NCBI RefSeq assembly: GCF_019285515.1
Contig: NZ_CP079095.1
Location: 3,442,501 to 3,506,500 of the forward strand
Length of the DNA: 64,000 nt
DNA from: Methylococcus sp. Mc7
Lineage (GTDB): Bacteria > Pseudomonadota > Gammaproteobacteria > Methylococcales > Methylococcaceae
Direction: 5' to 3'
Shown: one piece after another, positions 9,840 to 18,857 of the stretch
Layout: each line of letters opens with the position of its first letter
How positions within the stretch are numbered: the first letter of the stretch is position 1
The notes under the pieces: model-generated
The model's database searches: none
What the model was told of the DNA's origin: nothing
What the model saw: only the letters and a program-made list of their open reading frames with translations
Position numbers and translations under genes: made by a program

Positions 9840-10601
9840 TCAGTCGTCGTCGGCGCGGGCGGCCTGTTTGGCCGGCAGAAAATTGCGGTAATCGATGGAC
9901 AGCTTGAGTCCGATGAATTTTCCGGTGAATTTCCGCAAGGTCTTGCTGGCCGGATCGAACCAGAACCTGGCCAGCGCAATGCGGCGATTTCCTTCGTCGT
10001 CCTCGATATGAGGAGTGTTGACCCGGTAGCGGTAGACCCAAAGCCGACCGTCTTCATGGTCCAGCTCCAGCGCCGGCGCCCCCAAGCCTTCCTTTACGCG
10101 AGCCTGGTTGGGAAATTCCGCGTCGATTTGCGGCAGGTCCTTCGGATCGACCTTGAGTTGGCGCTGATCCTGGAAAATTTCGCCTTTGCCCAGCGACCGT
10201 AAGGAGGCTTCAAGAAACTGCGGAGGCGCTGCGGCCAGGAAAGGCGGCGGAAAGTCCCAGACCGCCAGCCGCGATTTCGAGTTGAAACTGAGTACAAATT
10301 CCAGATCCTGGTGGCCGGGATCCGGTTTGCCGTTCATGTCGATCTTCTCGAACAGCACATGCCAGCGGCTGCCTTTAGGCAGGGTTTCGATACGGGTCGG
10401 CTCCATCCGCGTCAATTCGCGAAAATCGTCGGCGTAAAGGACCGGGTGCAGGAATTCGAGCAGGAAGTGGTCGGTCGAGACCACCTTGAAGTGATCGTCG
10501 AAATCGTCGAGCTGATTCTTGACTTCAAGCAGCCGGAGCCAGACACACCCGAAGAGCGTGAGCGTCACGGCCAGCATGGAGCAACGCAGAAGATGTCGCA
10601 T
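9840..10601 (-). CDS. Putative lipoprotein of unknown function
   Basis: A 253-aa protein whose N-terminus (MRHLLRCSMLAVTLTLFGC) is a lipoprotein signal ending in LFGC at residue 19. The mature part is hydrophilic with a mixed alpha/beta character and no motif I recognise; the C-terminus is acidic (ADDD). It lies 27 bp upstream of mtaB on the same strand. The integrase-core IS ends about 100 bp upstream of its start, within its promoter region, which could alter expression. No function is proposed. Confidence 0.7.
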   Translation of the reverse strand: MRHLLRCSMLAVTLTLFGCVWLRLLEVKNQLDDFDDHFKVVSTDHFLLEFLHPVLYADDFRELTRMEPTRIETLPKGSRWHVLFEKIDMNGKPDPGHQDLEFVLSFNSKSRLAVWDFPPPFLAAAPPQFLEASLRSLGKGEIFQDQRQLKVDPKDLPQIDAEFPNQARVKEGLGAPALELDHEDGRLWVYRYRVNTPHIEDDEGNRRIALARFWFDPASKTLRKFTGKFIGLKLSIDYRNFLPAKQAARADDD

Positions 10602-10743
10602 TATGCGGAAATCGAAGCAAAGGCCAAATTATTGTCCGCCGCCAAGCGCAGCGGGTCAATGCGAATACGGGCAGCGCGCGCACCAACTGACAGTCCTTTC
10701 CAATCCAGAAATGAGCCTGAAGGAGGGTTCTGAGTGAACCTGT

Positions 10744-12000
10744 TCAGGCGGCGGGTTGTTGGGCTGTGTTGATGTATTGGAACAGTTCGGTGCGCGCCTG
10801 GTTGAGGAGTCGCGCGGCCTCATTGTCGCTGATGGCGTAGGCGATTTCATCCAGTTGTTTGAAGGAGATGCCGGGCTTGAGGTACTGCTCGGCCTCGGGC
10901 AGGGATTTGAGTTTTTCGTAGGGGGTCATGAGATTGGCGTAGGGATAGCGCTTGCGCCGTTTGCCCTTGGCGTCGACGACCGCCTCGGGGAAGAGGCAGG
11001 GGCGGTGGAAGTTGAGATAGGGGGTGAGGACGCCGCTGGAGAAGGCGTTGACCCGCGCGGCGAAGCGTCCGGGGATGTGGGCATAGCCGAGGTGCTTGCG
11101 CACGACGGAGCCGTTCTTGCTTTCGACGAGGGCGTTGTCGTTGGTCTGGCGGGCGCGGGACTTGGTGAAGTCGATGCGCAGTTTCTCCAGGAGTTGGGCG
11201 ACCCGGTGGTTGATGTACTCCGAACCGTTGTCGGAGTGGAAGCCGAGGATGACGAAGGGGAAGCTGTCGAGGAGCTGGTTGAGCGCCGGGATGAGGAAGC
11301 GCTCGCTGATCCGTTCGACGCTGACGACGCACTGCATCTGGGTGGCCTCGTCGACGGCGTTGAGGTGGTAGAGGCCCTTGATGCCGTCGAGATCGCCCTG
11401 ATGGACGGAATCGACGCGCAGGAAGCCGGGGCGTCCGTCCGGAAAGGGTTTGCGGCGCTCGCCGATGGCGACGGGCGTGGGGCGGGTCTTGTCGTAGTGA
11501 GTGCGCTGCCGCCGATAGGTCGTGGAGTGGCGGAGGTTGTAGAGGCCGCCGTTGGAGATGCGGGCGAGGCGGACGAAGCGCTGATCCGAGAAGACGTGGA
11601 AGGCGCGCTCGCAGAGCTTGCGGGTGGCGGGGCCGGAGAGGGTGCCGTGGAGGGCATCGAGTTCGGCCAGGAGCACGGCATCCTGGGGCAGATAGCGACG
11701 CTGAAAGGCGTTGGCCGGCCGACCGCGGTGGTCGCGTACCCGTCCCGTTCGGCGGTACTGCGCGATCAGGCGGGTGATCTGGGCGCGGGAGAAGCCGCTG
11801 ACCTTGATCAGGTAATCCCGGACGATCCCCTTGTCGGCCTTGCCGAGGCGCAGGTAACCGAGCTGACAGAGCGAGGACTCGATCCAGCCATAGGCCTCCG
11901 GGCGGGAGGGTACGGTGAAGTCCAGCGGTGAGGCGCCATCCAGGAAGGCCCGGATCTCGTCGAGGGTTTGAAGGCGTTGGGTATGCAGTTTCACGATCAT
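10744..12000 (-). CDS. Integrase-core (DDE) transposase
   Basis: About 418 aa from the ATG at 12000 (an in-frame start at 12054 lies in the IS end). An N-terminal HTH region (FSRAQITRLIAQYRRTGRV) precedes an rve integrase core. Candidate catalytic residues are Asp in LRVDSVHQGD, Asp in GFHSDNGSEY and Glu in NDNALVESKNG, a D-D-E set. It mobilises the surrounding element by cut-and-paste or copy-out chemistry. The frame is intact from start to stop, so the element may be active. Confidence 0.85.
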   Translation of the reverse strand: MIVKLHTQRLQTLDEIRAFLDGASPLDFTVPSRPEAYGWIESSLCQLGYLRLGKADKGIVRDYLIKVSGFSRAQITRLIAQYRRTGRVRDHRGRPANAFQRRYLPQDAVLLAELDALHGTLSGPATRKLCERAFHVFSDQRFVRLARISNGGLYNLRHSTTYRRQRTHYDKTRPTPVAIGERRKPFPDGRPGFLRVDSVHQGDLDGIKGLYHLNAVDEATQMQCVVSVERISERFLIPALNQLLDSFPFVILGFHSDNGSEYINHRVAQLLEKLRIDFTKSRARQTNDNALVESKNGSVVRKHLGYAHIPGRFAARVNAFSSGVLTPYLNFHRPCLFPEAVVDAKGKRRKRYPYANLMTPYEKLKSLPEAEQYLKPGISFKQLDEIAYAISDNEAARLLNQARTELFQYINTAQQPAA

Positions 12001-12025
12001 CCTCCGATGATCCCAAAACCCACCC

Positions 12026-12084
12026 CCTTCAGGCTCACCTTCCGGTGGAATCACGCCCCTCCTTCAGGCTCATCTTCCGTTGGA
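12026..12084 (+). repeat. Two 24-bp direct repeats at the right end of the IS
   Basis: Copies at 12026-12049 and 12061-12084 differ at two positions; both contain CCTTCAGGCTCA followed by CTTCCG and TGGA, and both include the IS inverted-repeat core. The left IS end has only one copy. Such duplicated termini are usually transposase-binding sites, or a trace of a tandem end duplication. Confidence 0.7.
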
Positions 12085-12096
12085 CAAGGCTCTGAC

Positions 12097-12125
12097 TTGC
12101 TTCATGCATGCCTCATCCATATAAT
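12097..12125 (+). promoter_or_regulatory. Sigma70 promoter of tRNA-Lys
   Basis: A consensus -10 TATAAT at 12120-12125 is spaced 17 bp from TTGCTT at 12097-12102. The predicted start is near 12132, 4 nt before the tRNA. It begins about 13 bp beyond the IS right end, so the insertion just missed it. Confidence 0.75.
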
Positions 12126-12135
12126 TGCCAGCTCC

Positions 12136-12208
12136 GGGCCGTTAGCTCAGTCGGTAGAGCATTGCACTTTTAATGCAGTGGTCATTGGTTCGAATCCAAT
12201 ACGGCCCA
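12136..12208 (+). tRNA. tRNA-Lys (anticodon TTT)
   Basis: A full cloverleaf is visible: acceptor GGGCCGT pairs with ACGGCCC, the D arm is GCTC/GAGC, the anticodon arm TTGCA-CTTTTAA-TGCAG gives anticodon TTT, and the T arm is ATTGG-TTCGAAT-CCAAT. The discriminator is A at 12208. The 3' CCA is not encoded (ACAG follows). It is 73 nt. An intrinsic terminator follows, and an integrase relic abuts it, as expected of a tRNA attachment site. Confidence 0.96.
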
Positions 12209-12219
12209 CAGATAAAACA

Positions 12220-12249
12220 AAGGGTTAGGCGAAAGCTTAACCCTTTTTT
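12220..12249 (+). terminator. Intrinsic terminator of tRNA-Lys
   Basis: An 11-bp stem (AAGGGTTAGGC with GCTTAACCCTT, one G-T pair), a GAAA tetraloop and a T6 tract. It overlaps the 3' end of the integrase relic on the other strand and could work in both directions. Confidence 0.9.
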
Positions 12250-12770
12250 GTTTCCGAGCGTAGCCGATTCGTAACCACCCGACGCGTGCTGCCGGTCATG
12301 CTGGTGACGTATTGCGCGAGATGTTCACCGCTCAGATGGGCGTAACGCTTCACCATTTCCACCGACTCCCAGCCGCCCAGCTCCTGGAGCACATGCAGGG
12401 GCGTTCCGCCTTGGACATGCCACGATGCCCAGGTGTGCCGGAGATCGTGCCAGCGGAAATTCTCAATTCCGGCCCGTGCCAAGGCTTTCGTCCAGGCATG
12501 GTTATTCACCCGGCTCACGGACCGTCCACGATAGCTGAACACGTGGGTGTGATGCTTTCCGAGCTGGCGCCGGATGATGTCGACCGCGACGTCTGAAAGC
12601 GGTACCGCAATAGCCTTACCTTAGGCATAGCGTCCAACCATTCCCATTCGTGAACCGCCTTCCTGAGAATAGCGCGGACAAGAGCAAGCGCTCGATTTAC
12701 TGTTCCGTCGGATAAATCACGCAGCCGTACAAACTTTGGAAGAAACCAGGGCACATTCTGGACACACGGG
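12237..12770 (-). pseudogene. Tyrosine integrase relic with internal deletion
   Basis: Two parts of one phage/island integrase are joined in different frames. The core-binding part (about 12770-12615) reads LSDGTVNRALALVRAILRKA...EWEWLDAMPKV. The catalytic C-terminus (12620-12237) begins GKAIAVPLSDVAVDIIRRQL and contains HDLRHTWASW, the later Gly-Trp (GGWES) and the nucleophile region VKRYAHLS. The segment that should lie between, about 70-80 residues with the first catalytic Arg, is missing, and the N-terminus is gone. The relic sits directly beside tRNA-Lys, pointing to an island that was integrated there and then lost. Confidence 0.82.
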
Positions 12771-12815
12771 CAGTTTCCAGGATGCGGAAAATGGATGATA
12801 AGCGATTGATTTAGA

Positions 12816-12890
12816 TGGTGGGCGGTGCAGGGATTGAACCTGCGACCCCTTCCGTGTGAAGGAAGTGCTCTCCCGCTGAGCTAACCGCCC
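12816..12890 (-). tRNA. tRNA-Val (anticodon CAC)
   Basis: On the minus strand the acceptor GGGCGGT pairs with ACCGCCC. The D arm is GCTC/GAGC, the anticodon arm CTTCC-TTCACAC-GGAAG gives anticodon CAC, and the T arm is GCAGG-TTCAATC-CCTGC. The 3' CCA is encoded (12818-12816). It is 75 nt including CCA. The integrase relic lies between this gene and tRNA-Lys. Confidence 0.95.
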
Positions 12891-13378
12891 TTGACCGGTG
12901 AATCGCACACGGACGCTGTGTGTCTTTCCGAAAAGACAAGCTGAGTTGTACCAGGTCCGAAACAACAATGTACGCATCGAGTAGGACCGAAGAATCCTAT
13001 CTTGAAATCCAAACGTTGTAAATGCTCAGTGGTGAGATCACGCTCTGTAACATCTCGATTTGACGTGCCCCTATTCAGAATGACCGGGAGAGGGGTCCCC
13101 CCCCTCGCTGCTCTCGCTGGTTTTCCTCACACCCCTGCCGTTCCGTCAGTATCCGCAGAGGCAGCGCTTCGAGCCATTCGAATCCTCTCGATGCGAATTC
13201 GCCGGCCTCAGATTCGTCGTCATCGAACTGTCATATAAGCGTGGGATTATCGTCATGATTCCATGGTCAGATTCCTGGTCTCCGGTCTGTCAGAGCGACG
13301 CAAAGACCCCGGCGACGTTGGGCTGTCCGTAGGCTGTATCGGTCAGACCGGTGACGCGAAACCCTATCACTATCCCTG
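12891..13378. other. Intergenic stretch without a recognisable gene
   Basis: About 490 bp upstream of both tRNA-Val (leftward) and pstB (rightward). Base composition is less GC-biased than in the flanks, with TATA-like stretches such as catataagcg near 13214, so promoters are likely, but I see no supported gene, repeat or RNA. Confidence 0.5.
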
Positions 13379-14347
13379 ATGTCATCAGCCATTACTCCGC
13401 CCCCAACACATAGCACCCCCGGGCTTCGGCCAACTCGGAAGGACTCGGCATCTCCGCCCTCCCCGAACGCGATAACGCGCGGTGCGAAACCCGCGACCAG
13501 GTACTCGCTGTTACAGCGGGCATCGGGCAGCGCTTCGGCCGTCCTCTATCCTCATGACCCTGCCGCTACCGTAGGGGAGTCGGTCATCACAAATCCGCGA
13601 ATCGCCTGCCGCCGCCTCAACGTCTACTATGGCGCAAAACATGCCATTCGAAATCTCAGCCTGGACATCGGCCGGAACGAGGTCCTGGCGCTGATAGGCC
13701 CCTCAGGATGTGGCAAGACCACGTTCCTGCGCTGTTTGAACCGGATGAACGACTCCATCCAAGGTTGCCGGGTAACCGGAGAAATCCATATCGACGGCCG
13801 GAACGTCTGTCACAGCGGGATCGACGTCGTGCCCCTGCGGGCAATGGTCGGGATGGTATTTCAAAAGCCGAATCCGTTCCCCAAGAGTATCTACGACAAT
13901 ATCGCTTTCGGACCTCGCCTCCATGGTTTGGCGAACAGTCCTGCGGAACTGGATCGAATCGTCGAATCGTCGTTGCGACGGGCCGGCTTGTGGGAGGAAG
14001 TCAAGGACGGACTCGATCAGATGGGAACCAGTCTGTCCGGAGGCCAGCAGCAACGCATGTGCATCGCACGGGCGATCTCGGTGAACCCCGAGGTCATTCT
14101 GATGGATGAGCCCTGCTCGGCCCTGGATCCGATCGCGACGGCGGCCATCGAACAACTCATCGACGAACTGCGGGAGCTCTACACCATCGTCATCGTGACC
14201 CATTCGCTATCCCAGGCGGCGCGGGTGTCGCAGCGTGTCGCTTATTTCCATCTCGGCTGCCTCATCGAAGTGGGCGCCACCGACGTCATATTCCAGAATC
14301 CACGCCACAAACTGACGGAGGATTACATCACCGGGCGTTTCGGCTGA
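13379..14347 (+). CDS. pstB: Phosphate ABC transporter ATP-binding protein PstB-like
   Basis: The ATPase of the high-affinity phosphate importer. Walker A is [19 protein letters not shown], which with the following segment is diagnostic of PstB. Also present are [18 protein letters not shown], signature LSGGQQQR, Walker B VILMDEP and the H-loop VTHS. The first 65-70 residues from the ATG at 13379 are Pro/Ser/Ala-rich and absent from normal PstB (about 255-280 aa); homology begins near residue 72. A later non-ATG start is therefore possible, but I see none that is clearly better. There is no pstS, pstC or pstA next to it, so this is an orphan copy unless the partners lie elsewhere. Confidence 0.85.
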   Translation: MSSAITPPPTHSTPGLRPTRKDSASPPSPNAITRGAKPATRYSLLQRASGSASAVLYPHDPAATVGESVITNPRIACRRLNVYYGAKHAIRNLSLDIGRNEVLALIGPSGCGKTTFLRCLNRMNDSIQGCRVTGEIHIDGRNVCHSGIDVVPLRAMVGMVFQKPNPFPKSIYDNIAFGPRLHGLANSPAELDRIVESSLRRAGLWEEVKDGLDQMGTSLSGGQQQRMCIARAISVNPEVILMDEPCSALDPIATAAIEQLIDELRELYTIVIVTHSLSQAARVSQRVAYFHLGCLIEVGATDVIFQNPRHKLTEDYITGRFG

Positions 14348-14481
14348 CCCGAACTATCCCGGATGTTCCCTAAAAATGCCCCCTGCGCCCGATAGCTTGG
14401 CCAGCTGCCTATTTTTTCAGCACACCGAACTGGCCTACGCCCCCCCTATGAGGCATGGGTGGCCCCTCGACCTGCCTCTTT

Positions 14482-15040
14482 TCACGGGGGGCCGGAATTC
14501 CAGACACTGGACGCAATCAACCCTCCGAGTCCTGCCGGATCCTCCTCGGTTAATGGGATGGACTCCTCCAGCTTGAACAGCTTCAGGATAGGGCTCATGG
14601 GCTGCGCCTTGGCCAGTTCGGTGTGGCACAAGGTGTTCTCCCGCAGGCTGAGGATCAGGCGGTAGGCGGCGCAGGCATAGAGCAGGCGCAGGTGATTGGC
14701 GAGGAAGGCGTGGTCGGCGGTGCGATCACTGGCCAGATCGTTCTTCACCGCCTGGATGAAGTTCTCGTCCTGGCCGCGGGCGCAGTACAGGTCCCGGTAC
14801 AGCGCCTCGGGCGTCGGATCGGCGAGCGAGGTCACGACAAAGCGCGGGTTGTCGCCCAGGCCCCTGACCTCTGCCGGGTAGTGTTCCAAGATAGGCAGGG
14901 CCGCAGCGGGGGGGTTGCCGCACTCGAAGGAGCGCGGGACTTTGCCGGTAGCGCAGAGATTGCGCCGTACCTCGGCGAGCTGAGACACGGAAGCAAAAAG
15001 TCGCGCACCTTGACCACGGCTTCGCGTCGTTCAAGGGGAT
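14482..15040 (-). pseudogene. IS1380-type transposase remnant (C-terminal part)
   Basis: The minus-strand reading frame contains DNPRFVVTSL, ALYRDLYCARGQDENFIQAVKND, ASDRTADHAFLANHLRLL and a hydrophobic end, the order seen in the C-terminal region of IS1380 family transposases. There is no catalytic N-terminal two-thirds, and residual similarity upstream of 14988 (VVKVRDF) lies in another frame. No terminal inverted repeats were recognised. It is a decayed fragment, not a mobile unit. Confidence 0.7.
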
Positions 15041-15117
15041 ATCATGGCGCTTGCAGAACCGTTACGATTGTCCGTCATCGATTGATCGTTCGATCGCTGC
15101 CTCCCGAAGAGTTGCGA

Positions 15118-15645
15118 ATGCCATCCGAGAAACTCCAATTTCCCGACCCTGGCCCAAACCCGCCGGTGCTGCAATCCGGCACCGGCCCTGTGCCTGAAGA
15201 GACGCAGCAACCGCGCAAGCGGCGCACCAAGAAGACGGCGCATCCGCCTCGCTGTTTCCTCGAGCCGAAGTTCAAACTGACCTTGCGTCTGCTCTACGGC
15301 ACCGAAATCGCCTTCGGCCCCGGCAAGGCCGAGTTGCTGGAGGCGATCGAACAGACCGGGTCGATATCGGCCGCCGGCCGCAGCATGGACATGAGCTACC
15401 GGCGAGCCTGGCTGCTGGTCGACACCATGAACCGTTCCTTCCGCGAGCCGGTGGTGGATGCCTCCCGTGGCGGGCGGCACGGGGGAGGTGCTCACCTGAC
15501 GCCCTTCGGCAAGGAGGTGCTGGAGCGCTACCGCGAGGTTCAGGGGTCGCTCCAGCAAGTCGCCGATACCTACCTGCGGCTATTTCGTCCTTGTATGGCT
15601 ACGACGCCGCCGATCGGGGAATCAATTCCCCATCCGGATTCCTGA
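15118..15645 (+). CDS. ModE-type molybdate-responsive regulator (DNA-binding domain only)
   Basis: A 175-aa protein. Residues 1-45 are Pro/Arg-rich. From about 50 onward it matches the ModE N-terminal LysR-like winged helix: KLTLRLLYGTEIAFGPGKAELLEAIEQTGSISAAGRSMDMSYRRAWLLVDTMN (residues quoted in pieces), ending with the wing GGGAHLTPFGKEVLERYR. The C-terminal Mop/TOBE molybdate-binding domains of E. coli ModE are absent; a separate two-domain Mop protein is encoded at 25844. It probably controls molybdate transport genes, and a ModE-like operator lies at 22307. The ATG at 15118 is the nearest plausible start; longer frames run back through the IS1380 relic. Confidence 0.8.
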   Translation: MPSEKLQFPDPGPNPPVLQSGTGPVPEETQQPRKRRTKKTAHPPRCFLEPKFKLTLRLLYGTEIAFGPGKAELLEAIEQTGSISAAGRSMDMSYRRAWLLVDTMNRSFREPVVDASRGGRHGGGAHLTPFGKEVLERYREVQGSLQQVADTYLRLFRPCMATTPPIGESIPHPDS

Positions 15646-15663
15646 CGGCGCCAGGAGAGCGGC

Positions 15664-17157
15664 TCAGGGTTCCACGACCACCGATACGGCATCGCACACC
15701 ACGGGCAACTGGCCGGTCGGTTTGACGCAAACCCGCAGCACGCCCTGGGCGGTGATCTGCTTCCGGGTCGGCTTCCAGTTGAAGCTCCGTTTCTTGGCTG
15801 CCGCGGTTCCGATCGTCTTGAAATTCGCCCCGTCTTTGGCGAACTGGATCTTCACTTGGCGGCTGCCTTTGATGGTGCCGGGATCCCAGCCGATCTGCTG
15901 CTTGACCTTGACCTTCCACTGAGTGGGTGCCGTCAGCGTAATGAGCTGAGTTGCGCTGACTTCCACCTGGGTAGCCGCGGTCGAGAAGGCGGCGCCGTCG
16001 CTCACGGTGAGTTCGAATCCATAGCTACCTTCCTGCGCCGGTGTGAAGCTGGCCTTTGCCGTCGCATCTCCCGCCAGGACAACCGCGACCGGGCCGGAAA
16101 CCTGAGTCCATTGGTATGCCAGGGGCGAGGGACTTTGATCCGGATCACTGCTGGCACTTCCGTCGAGCGTTACGAGCTGCCCCACGACCGCTGCTTTGGA
16201 CGCTCCCGCATTGGCAACCGGCGGCTGATTCACCGCGCCCGCCGTTACGGTGACGGCAGCCGTGGCCGAGGCTTCACCGTCGCCCACGGTGAGCCGGAAG
16301 CCGTAGATGCCGGCCTTTGCGGCGGTGAAACTCGGTTTGGCCGTGTTGCCTCCGGTCAAGGCCGTGAAGGGCCCGGAGGTCTGGCTCCATGCGTAGGACA
16401 GGGGATCGGGACCGTTGTCAGGGTCATGGCTGGCGCTGCCGTCCAGCGTCACTACCGTTCCCTGGTCGACTGTCCGGGCGCTGCCGGCATCCGCGACGGG
16501 CGGTTGGTTGGCGTTGGCCTGGGCGGAAAAGCTCAGCTTGCCGTCGCCGCCCAGGGTCCAGGCGCCGAGCGCCCGGACGATGCCGCCGGCCGTCTCTCCC
16601 GTCGAGTTGCTGACGAAATAGAACGGCAAGGCTTGGCCGACCTGGCCGACGCTGCTTCCGCCCAATTCCCCATTGAGACTCGGCCCCCAGTGGTCGCCGT
16701 CGAAGTAGCCGGCGTCCCCGACGCCGAATACACCGCTGGAACCGGTGAGGTAGCTGGCGTAAACCAGCATGCGCTGTCTCACCGCATCCACTGCGACGAA
16801 GCTGCGGCCGAAGATCCCCCGTCCCTCGGCGGACGTCAGGAGGTAGCCCCATTGGGCGATGTTGCTTTGATCCGGCTTGAGCGCGAGGAACGCCGCGACG
16901 TTGTACACGAGGTTGGGTTTGCCCAGAAAGGCGGCAAAGCTCCCGTCCGATGCCAGGTCGGCGCTGGCGGACGGATTTTGCAGGAACTGGTCCATCGTCA
17001 TACCGAGGTCCCGGTAGTAGGACTTGCGGCTGTCCGGATCGAGCACTGCGATGAACAGGGAGGAGGGCGCGCCATTGCCGCCGTTGCTGGTGAGCGCTAA
17101 GGCATGCCCGGTCCAGAAGGCAAGCAGCCAGAGGCCTAGGGTGAAGAATCTGGTCAT
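15664..17157 (-). CDS. Secreted protein with two PKD-like domains
   Basis: A 497-aa protein with a Sec signal (MTRFFTLGLWLLAFWTGHALA). The N-terminal 220 residues have no motif I recognise, though they include an extended hydroxylated segment (DQFLQNPSASADLASDGSF). Two PKD-type Ig-like domains follow, each beginning NQPPVA(D/N)AG and containing LDGSAS(H/S)DPD. The C-terminal domain ends with KRSFNWKPTRKQI and a Cys pair (VCVKP...VVCDA). PKD domains usually mediate surface protein interactions. It lies 34 bp downstream of the PstS-like gene, so the two are probably one operon and both exported. The ATG at 17157 was chosen for the signal peptide. Confidence 0.75.
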   Translation of the reverse strand: MTRFFTLGLWLLAFWTGHALALTSNGGNGAPSSLFIAVLDPDSRKSYYRDLGMTMDQFLQNPSASADLASDGSFAAFLGKPNLVYNVAAFLALKPDQSNIAQWGYLLTSAEGRGIFGRSFVAVDAVRQRMLVYASYLTGSSGVFGVGDAGYFDGDHWGPSLNGELGGSSVGQVGQALPFYFVSNSTGETAGGIVRALGAWTLGGDGKLSFSAQANANQPPVADAGSARTVDQGTVVTLDGSASHDPDNGPDPLSYAWSQTSGPFTALTGGNTAKPSFTAAKAGIYGFRLTVGDGEASATAAVTVTAGAVNQPPVANAGASKAAVVGQLVTLDGSASSDPDQSPSPLAYQWTQVSGPVAVVLAGDATAKASFTPAQEGSYGFELTVSDGAAFSTAATQVEVSATQLITLTAPTQWKVKVKQQIGWDPGTIKGSRQVKIQFAKDGANFKTIGTAAAKKRSFNWKPTRKQITAQGVLRVCVKPTGQLPVVCDAVSVVVEP

Positions 17158-17191
17158 GATAGATGTCCCGCGCGAGTTGCCCACTGGCCGT

Positions 17192-18730
17192 TCAGAGGTT
17201 AGGCGTCTGTCCTTCCGCAATCTGGGGATAGGTGCAATTGTCCAGGCTGCCCGTGGGGGCATGGGTGTAGCCGGTAACCGGATTGTTGGGATCGAAGGGA
17301 TGCGTCACCGAATAGCCTTGCGCCGCCACGGCGATGAATGAGCCTTTGCCCCAGGGTTGGGCGATGGCGGCATTCAACTGGCCGAACATGCTGGGCGTCG
17401 TGGCGTCGGTGGCGATCTTCTGGATCAGGGTCAGGGCGTCGCCGGTCGGAGCGGGGGCGTTCCGCCGCCAGACGTAGGCCGCTTCCGAGAAATACTGGTA
17501 GTGGCCCGCGGCGACTTCCTCCACCGTCGGCGCCGCGCCGTCGATTTTGATGTAGCGGTAGCCGAGGGCCAGATTGCCGTTGCGTTCGGTGGTCAGCATG
17601 CCGACGGCCCAGGCTTTGGCGGCATTGGGGTTAAAGGTGCCGTTGTTGCTGCCGTCGTTGAAGTCCGCCAGGCAATGTTCCTCCATGGTGACCTGGGTGG
17701 GGGTCACGACCACGGGACCGGCGACCGGATTGCTGATTTCCACCGGCACCGAACCGGTCGCGGCGCAGGGGGTGTTGAGGAAATAGGCGTTGATGGCCGC
17801 CTGGGTGCTGGCGCCTTTGTTTCTGCGGCAGATGTGGACCAGCGGGGTGCTGAAGGACCCGCTGTTGAAATCCGTCAGCGGCTTGGAGCTTGCGCCGGAC
17901 GAACCGGAGGCGGTGAATTCCACCTTCACGTCACTCCACTTGCCGATACGGCCGGCAAACAGGCTGGTCAGGAAGCCCTTGCTCAGCGAGGGCATGCAGC
18001 CTTCCGTTTCCCGCAGGCTGGCATCGGTCAGGCACTGCGCGTCGAGCTTGCCTTGCGCCACCTGGGCTTCCTGAAGAGCGTCACGGAGATTCTTGCTGAC
18101 GGGGGTGTTCTGCAGTACGGCGCCGGCGTTCTTGACGGTCAGCGTCGCGGCGACCGCAGCCGGCGTAGGCTGGTTGAACGAAGTGTCGTCGATCTTCGCG
18201 TTGAAATTGACGTCGCGGAAAATCTGCGGGTCGATGTCCGACACCCCCATGTCAGGCAGGGCCTTGAACACGTCACCCGGGCGGTCGGTCCGGCAGGTCC
18301 AGCTTTGCGAGCCGGCGGATATGCACTGGGCTTCCCCCCCCGGCGAGTTGTTGATGCCCATGAAATTGATGGTCTTTTCGGGCTCCAGCAACGGATAGAC
18401 GCCGGTGATGGCGCCGCTGCGGTTGCGTTTGAGCAGCAACAGCTTGGGATCCTTGAGATTGAGCCCAGGGACTTTGCTGGAATCGATCTGGCAGAAGAAC
18501 GCCTTGTAGTAGGTGCCCTTCCCGGCGGCATCGGCGTCCTTGTAGGTGTCGAGGGTTCCTGGTTTACACAGGTCGTCCAGCACCTTCTTGAAGTTGTTGT
18601 CCTGAATGGTGGAGCCGGCGATGCGAATGGTGATGTCCGGGGTTTGGCTGGGCTGCAGGGCCGGCGCTGCAGCGCTGAAAATCCAGAGTCCGCCGGACAT
18701 CAGGGCGGAATTCTTAACGGAAAGCTTCAT
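17192..18730 (-). CDS. Secreted PstS-like/periplasmic-binding-fold protein
   Basis: A 512-aa exported protein (signal around residues 1-25, cleavage after AAAPALQ or nearby). The region FAGRIGKWSDVKV resembles the phosphate-binding-protein segment in which the substrate loop precedes a conserved K-W-(N/S)-D. Several Cys residues suggest disulfides. It is much longer than PstS (about 340 aa) and lacks a clear phosphate-binding signature, so the ligand is unknown. It is the first gene of a likely two-gene operon with the PKD protein. Its upstream region carries a 27-bp perfect hairpin and then an IS1595-type element 136 bp from the start codon, which may have cut away its original promoter. Confidence 0.6.
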   Translation of the reverse strand: MKLSVKNSALMSGGLWIFSAAAPALQPSQTPDITIRIAGSTIQDNNFKKVLDDLCKPGTLDTYKDADAAGKGTYYKAFFCQIDSSKVPGLNLKDPKLLLLKRNRSGAITGVYPLLEPEKTINFMGINNSPGGEAQCISAGSQSWTCRTDRPGDVFKALPDMGVSDIDPQIFRDVNFNAKIDDTSFNQPTPAAVAATLTVKNAGAVLQNTPVSKNLRDALQEAQVAQGKLDAQCLTDASLRETEGCMPSLSKGFLTSLFAGRIGKWSDVKVEFTASGSSGASSKPLTDFNSGSFSTPLVHICRRNKGASTQAAINAYFLNTPCAATGSVPVEISNPVAGPVVVTPTQVTMEEHCLADFNDGSNNGTFNPNAAKAWAVGMLTTERNGNLALGYRYIKIDGAAPTVEEVAAGHYQYFSEAAYVWRRNAPAPTGDALTLIQKIATDATTPSMFGQLNAAIAQPWGKGSFIAVAAQGYSVTHPFDPNNPVTGYTHAPTGSLDNCTYPQIAEGQTPNL

Positions 18731-18789
18731 CTCTCGTCTCCAGTAGCGTTGTTCAGGTATTCGTCAGCCAAGCCGAGACTCTTCCCGGT

Positions 18790-18816
18790 CCGGTTCCTCC
18801 TCGAGGGAGGAACCGG
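18790..18816. repeat. Perfect 11-bp stem hairpin in the 5' region of the PstS-like gene
   Basis: CCGGTTCCTCC and GGAGGAACCGG are separated by 5 nt. It lies 60 bp upstream of the start codon at 18730. There is no T tract on either strand, so it is not a canonical terminator. A 5'-UTR structure or protein-binding palindrome is possible. Confidence 0.7.
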
Positions 18817-18857
18817 AGCGAGTCAGCATGCGAGGGCGTGTTTTCATTATAGCGAAA

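Larger units (their letters stand above)
10699..12084 (-). mobile_element. Insertion sequence with integrase-core transposase (about 1.36-1.39 kb)
   Basis: The transposase gene is enclosed by inverted ends sharing a perfect 17-bp core, ATGAGCCTGAAGGAGGG, at 10711-10727 and (complement) at 12057-12073. Similarity continues weakly outward to TCCAA/TTGGA at 10699-10703 and 12080-12084, so the exact tips are uncertain by 10-20 bp. I could not find a convincing target duplication. The element lies between a lipoprotein gene promoter and the tRNA-Lys promoter, whose -35 begins about 13 bp from its right end. The IS family is not certain; the DDE integrase core resembles the IS481/IS3 clan. Confidence 0.75.

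Noticed and set aside
10756-11931. A 391-codon frame on the plus strand across the IS transposase
   Set aside because: Very Asp/Glu/Gly/Val-rich shadow of the DDE transposase on the other strand.
13000-13378. C-rich stretch near 13100 as a functional repeat
   Set aside because: Only a short C run; no pairing or copy elsewhere in the window.
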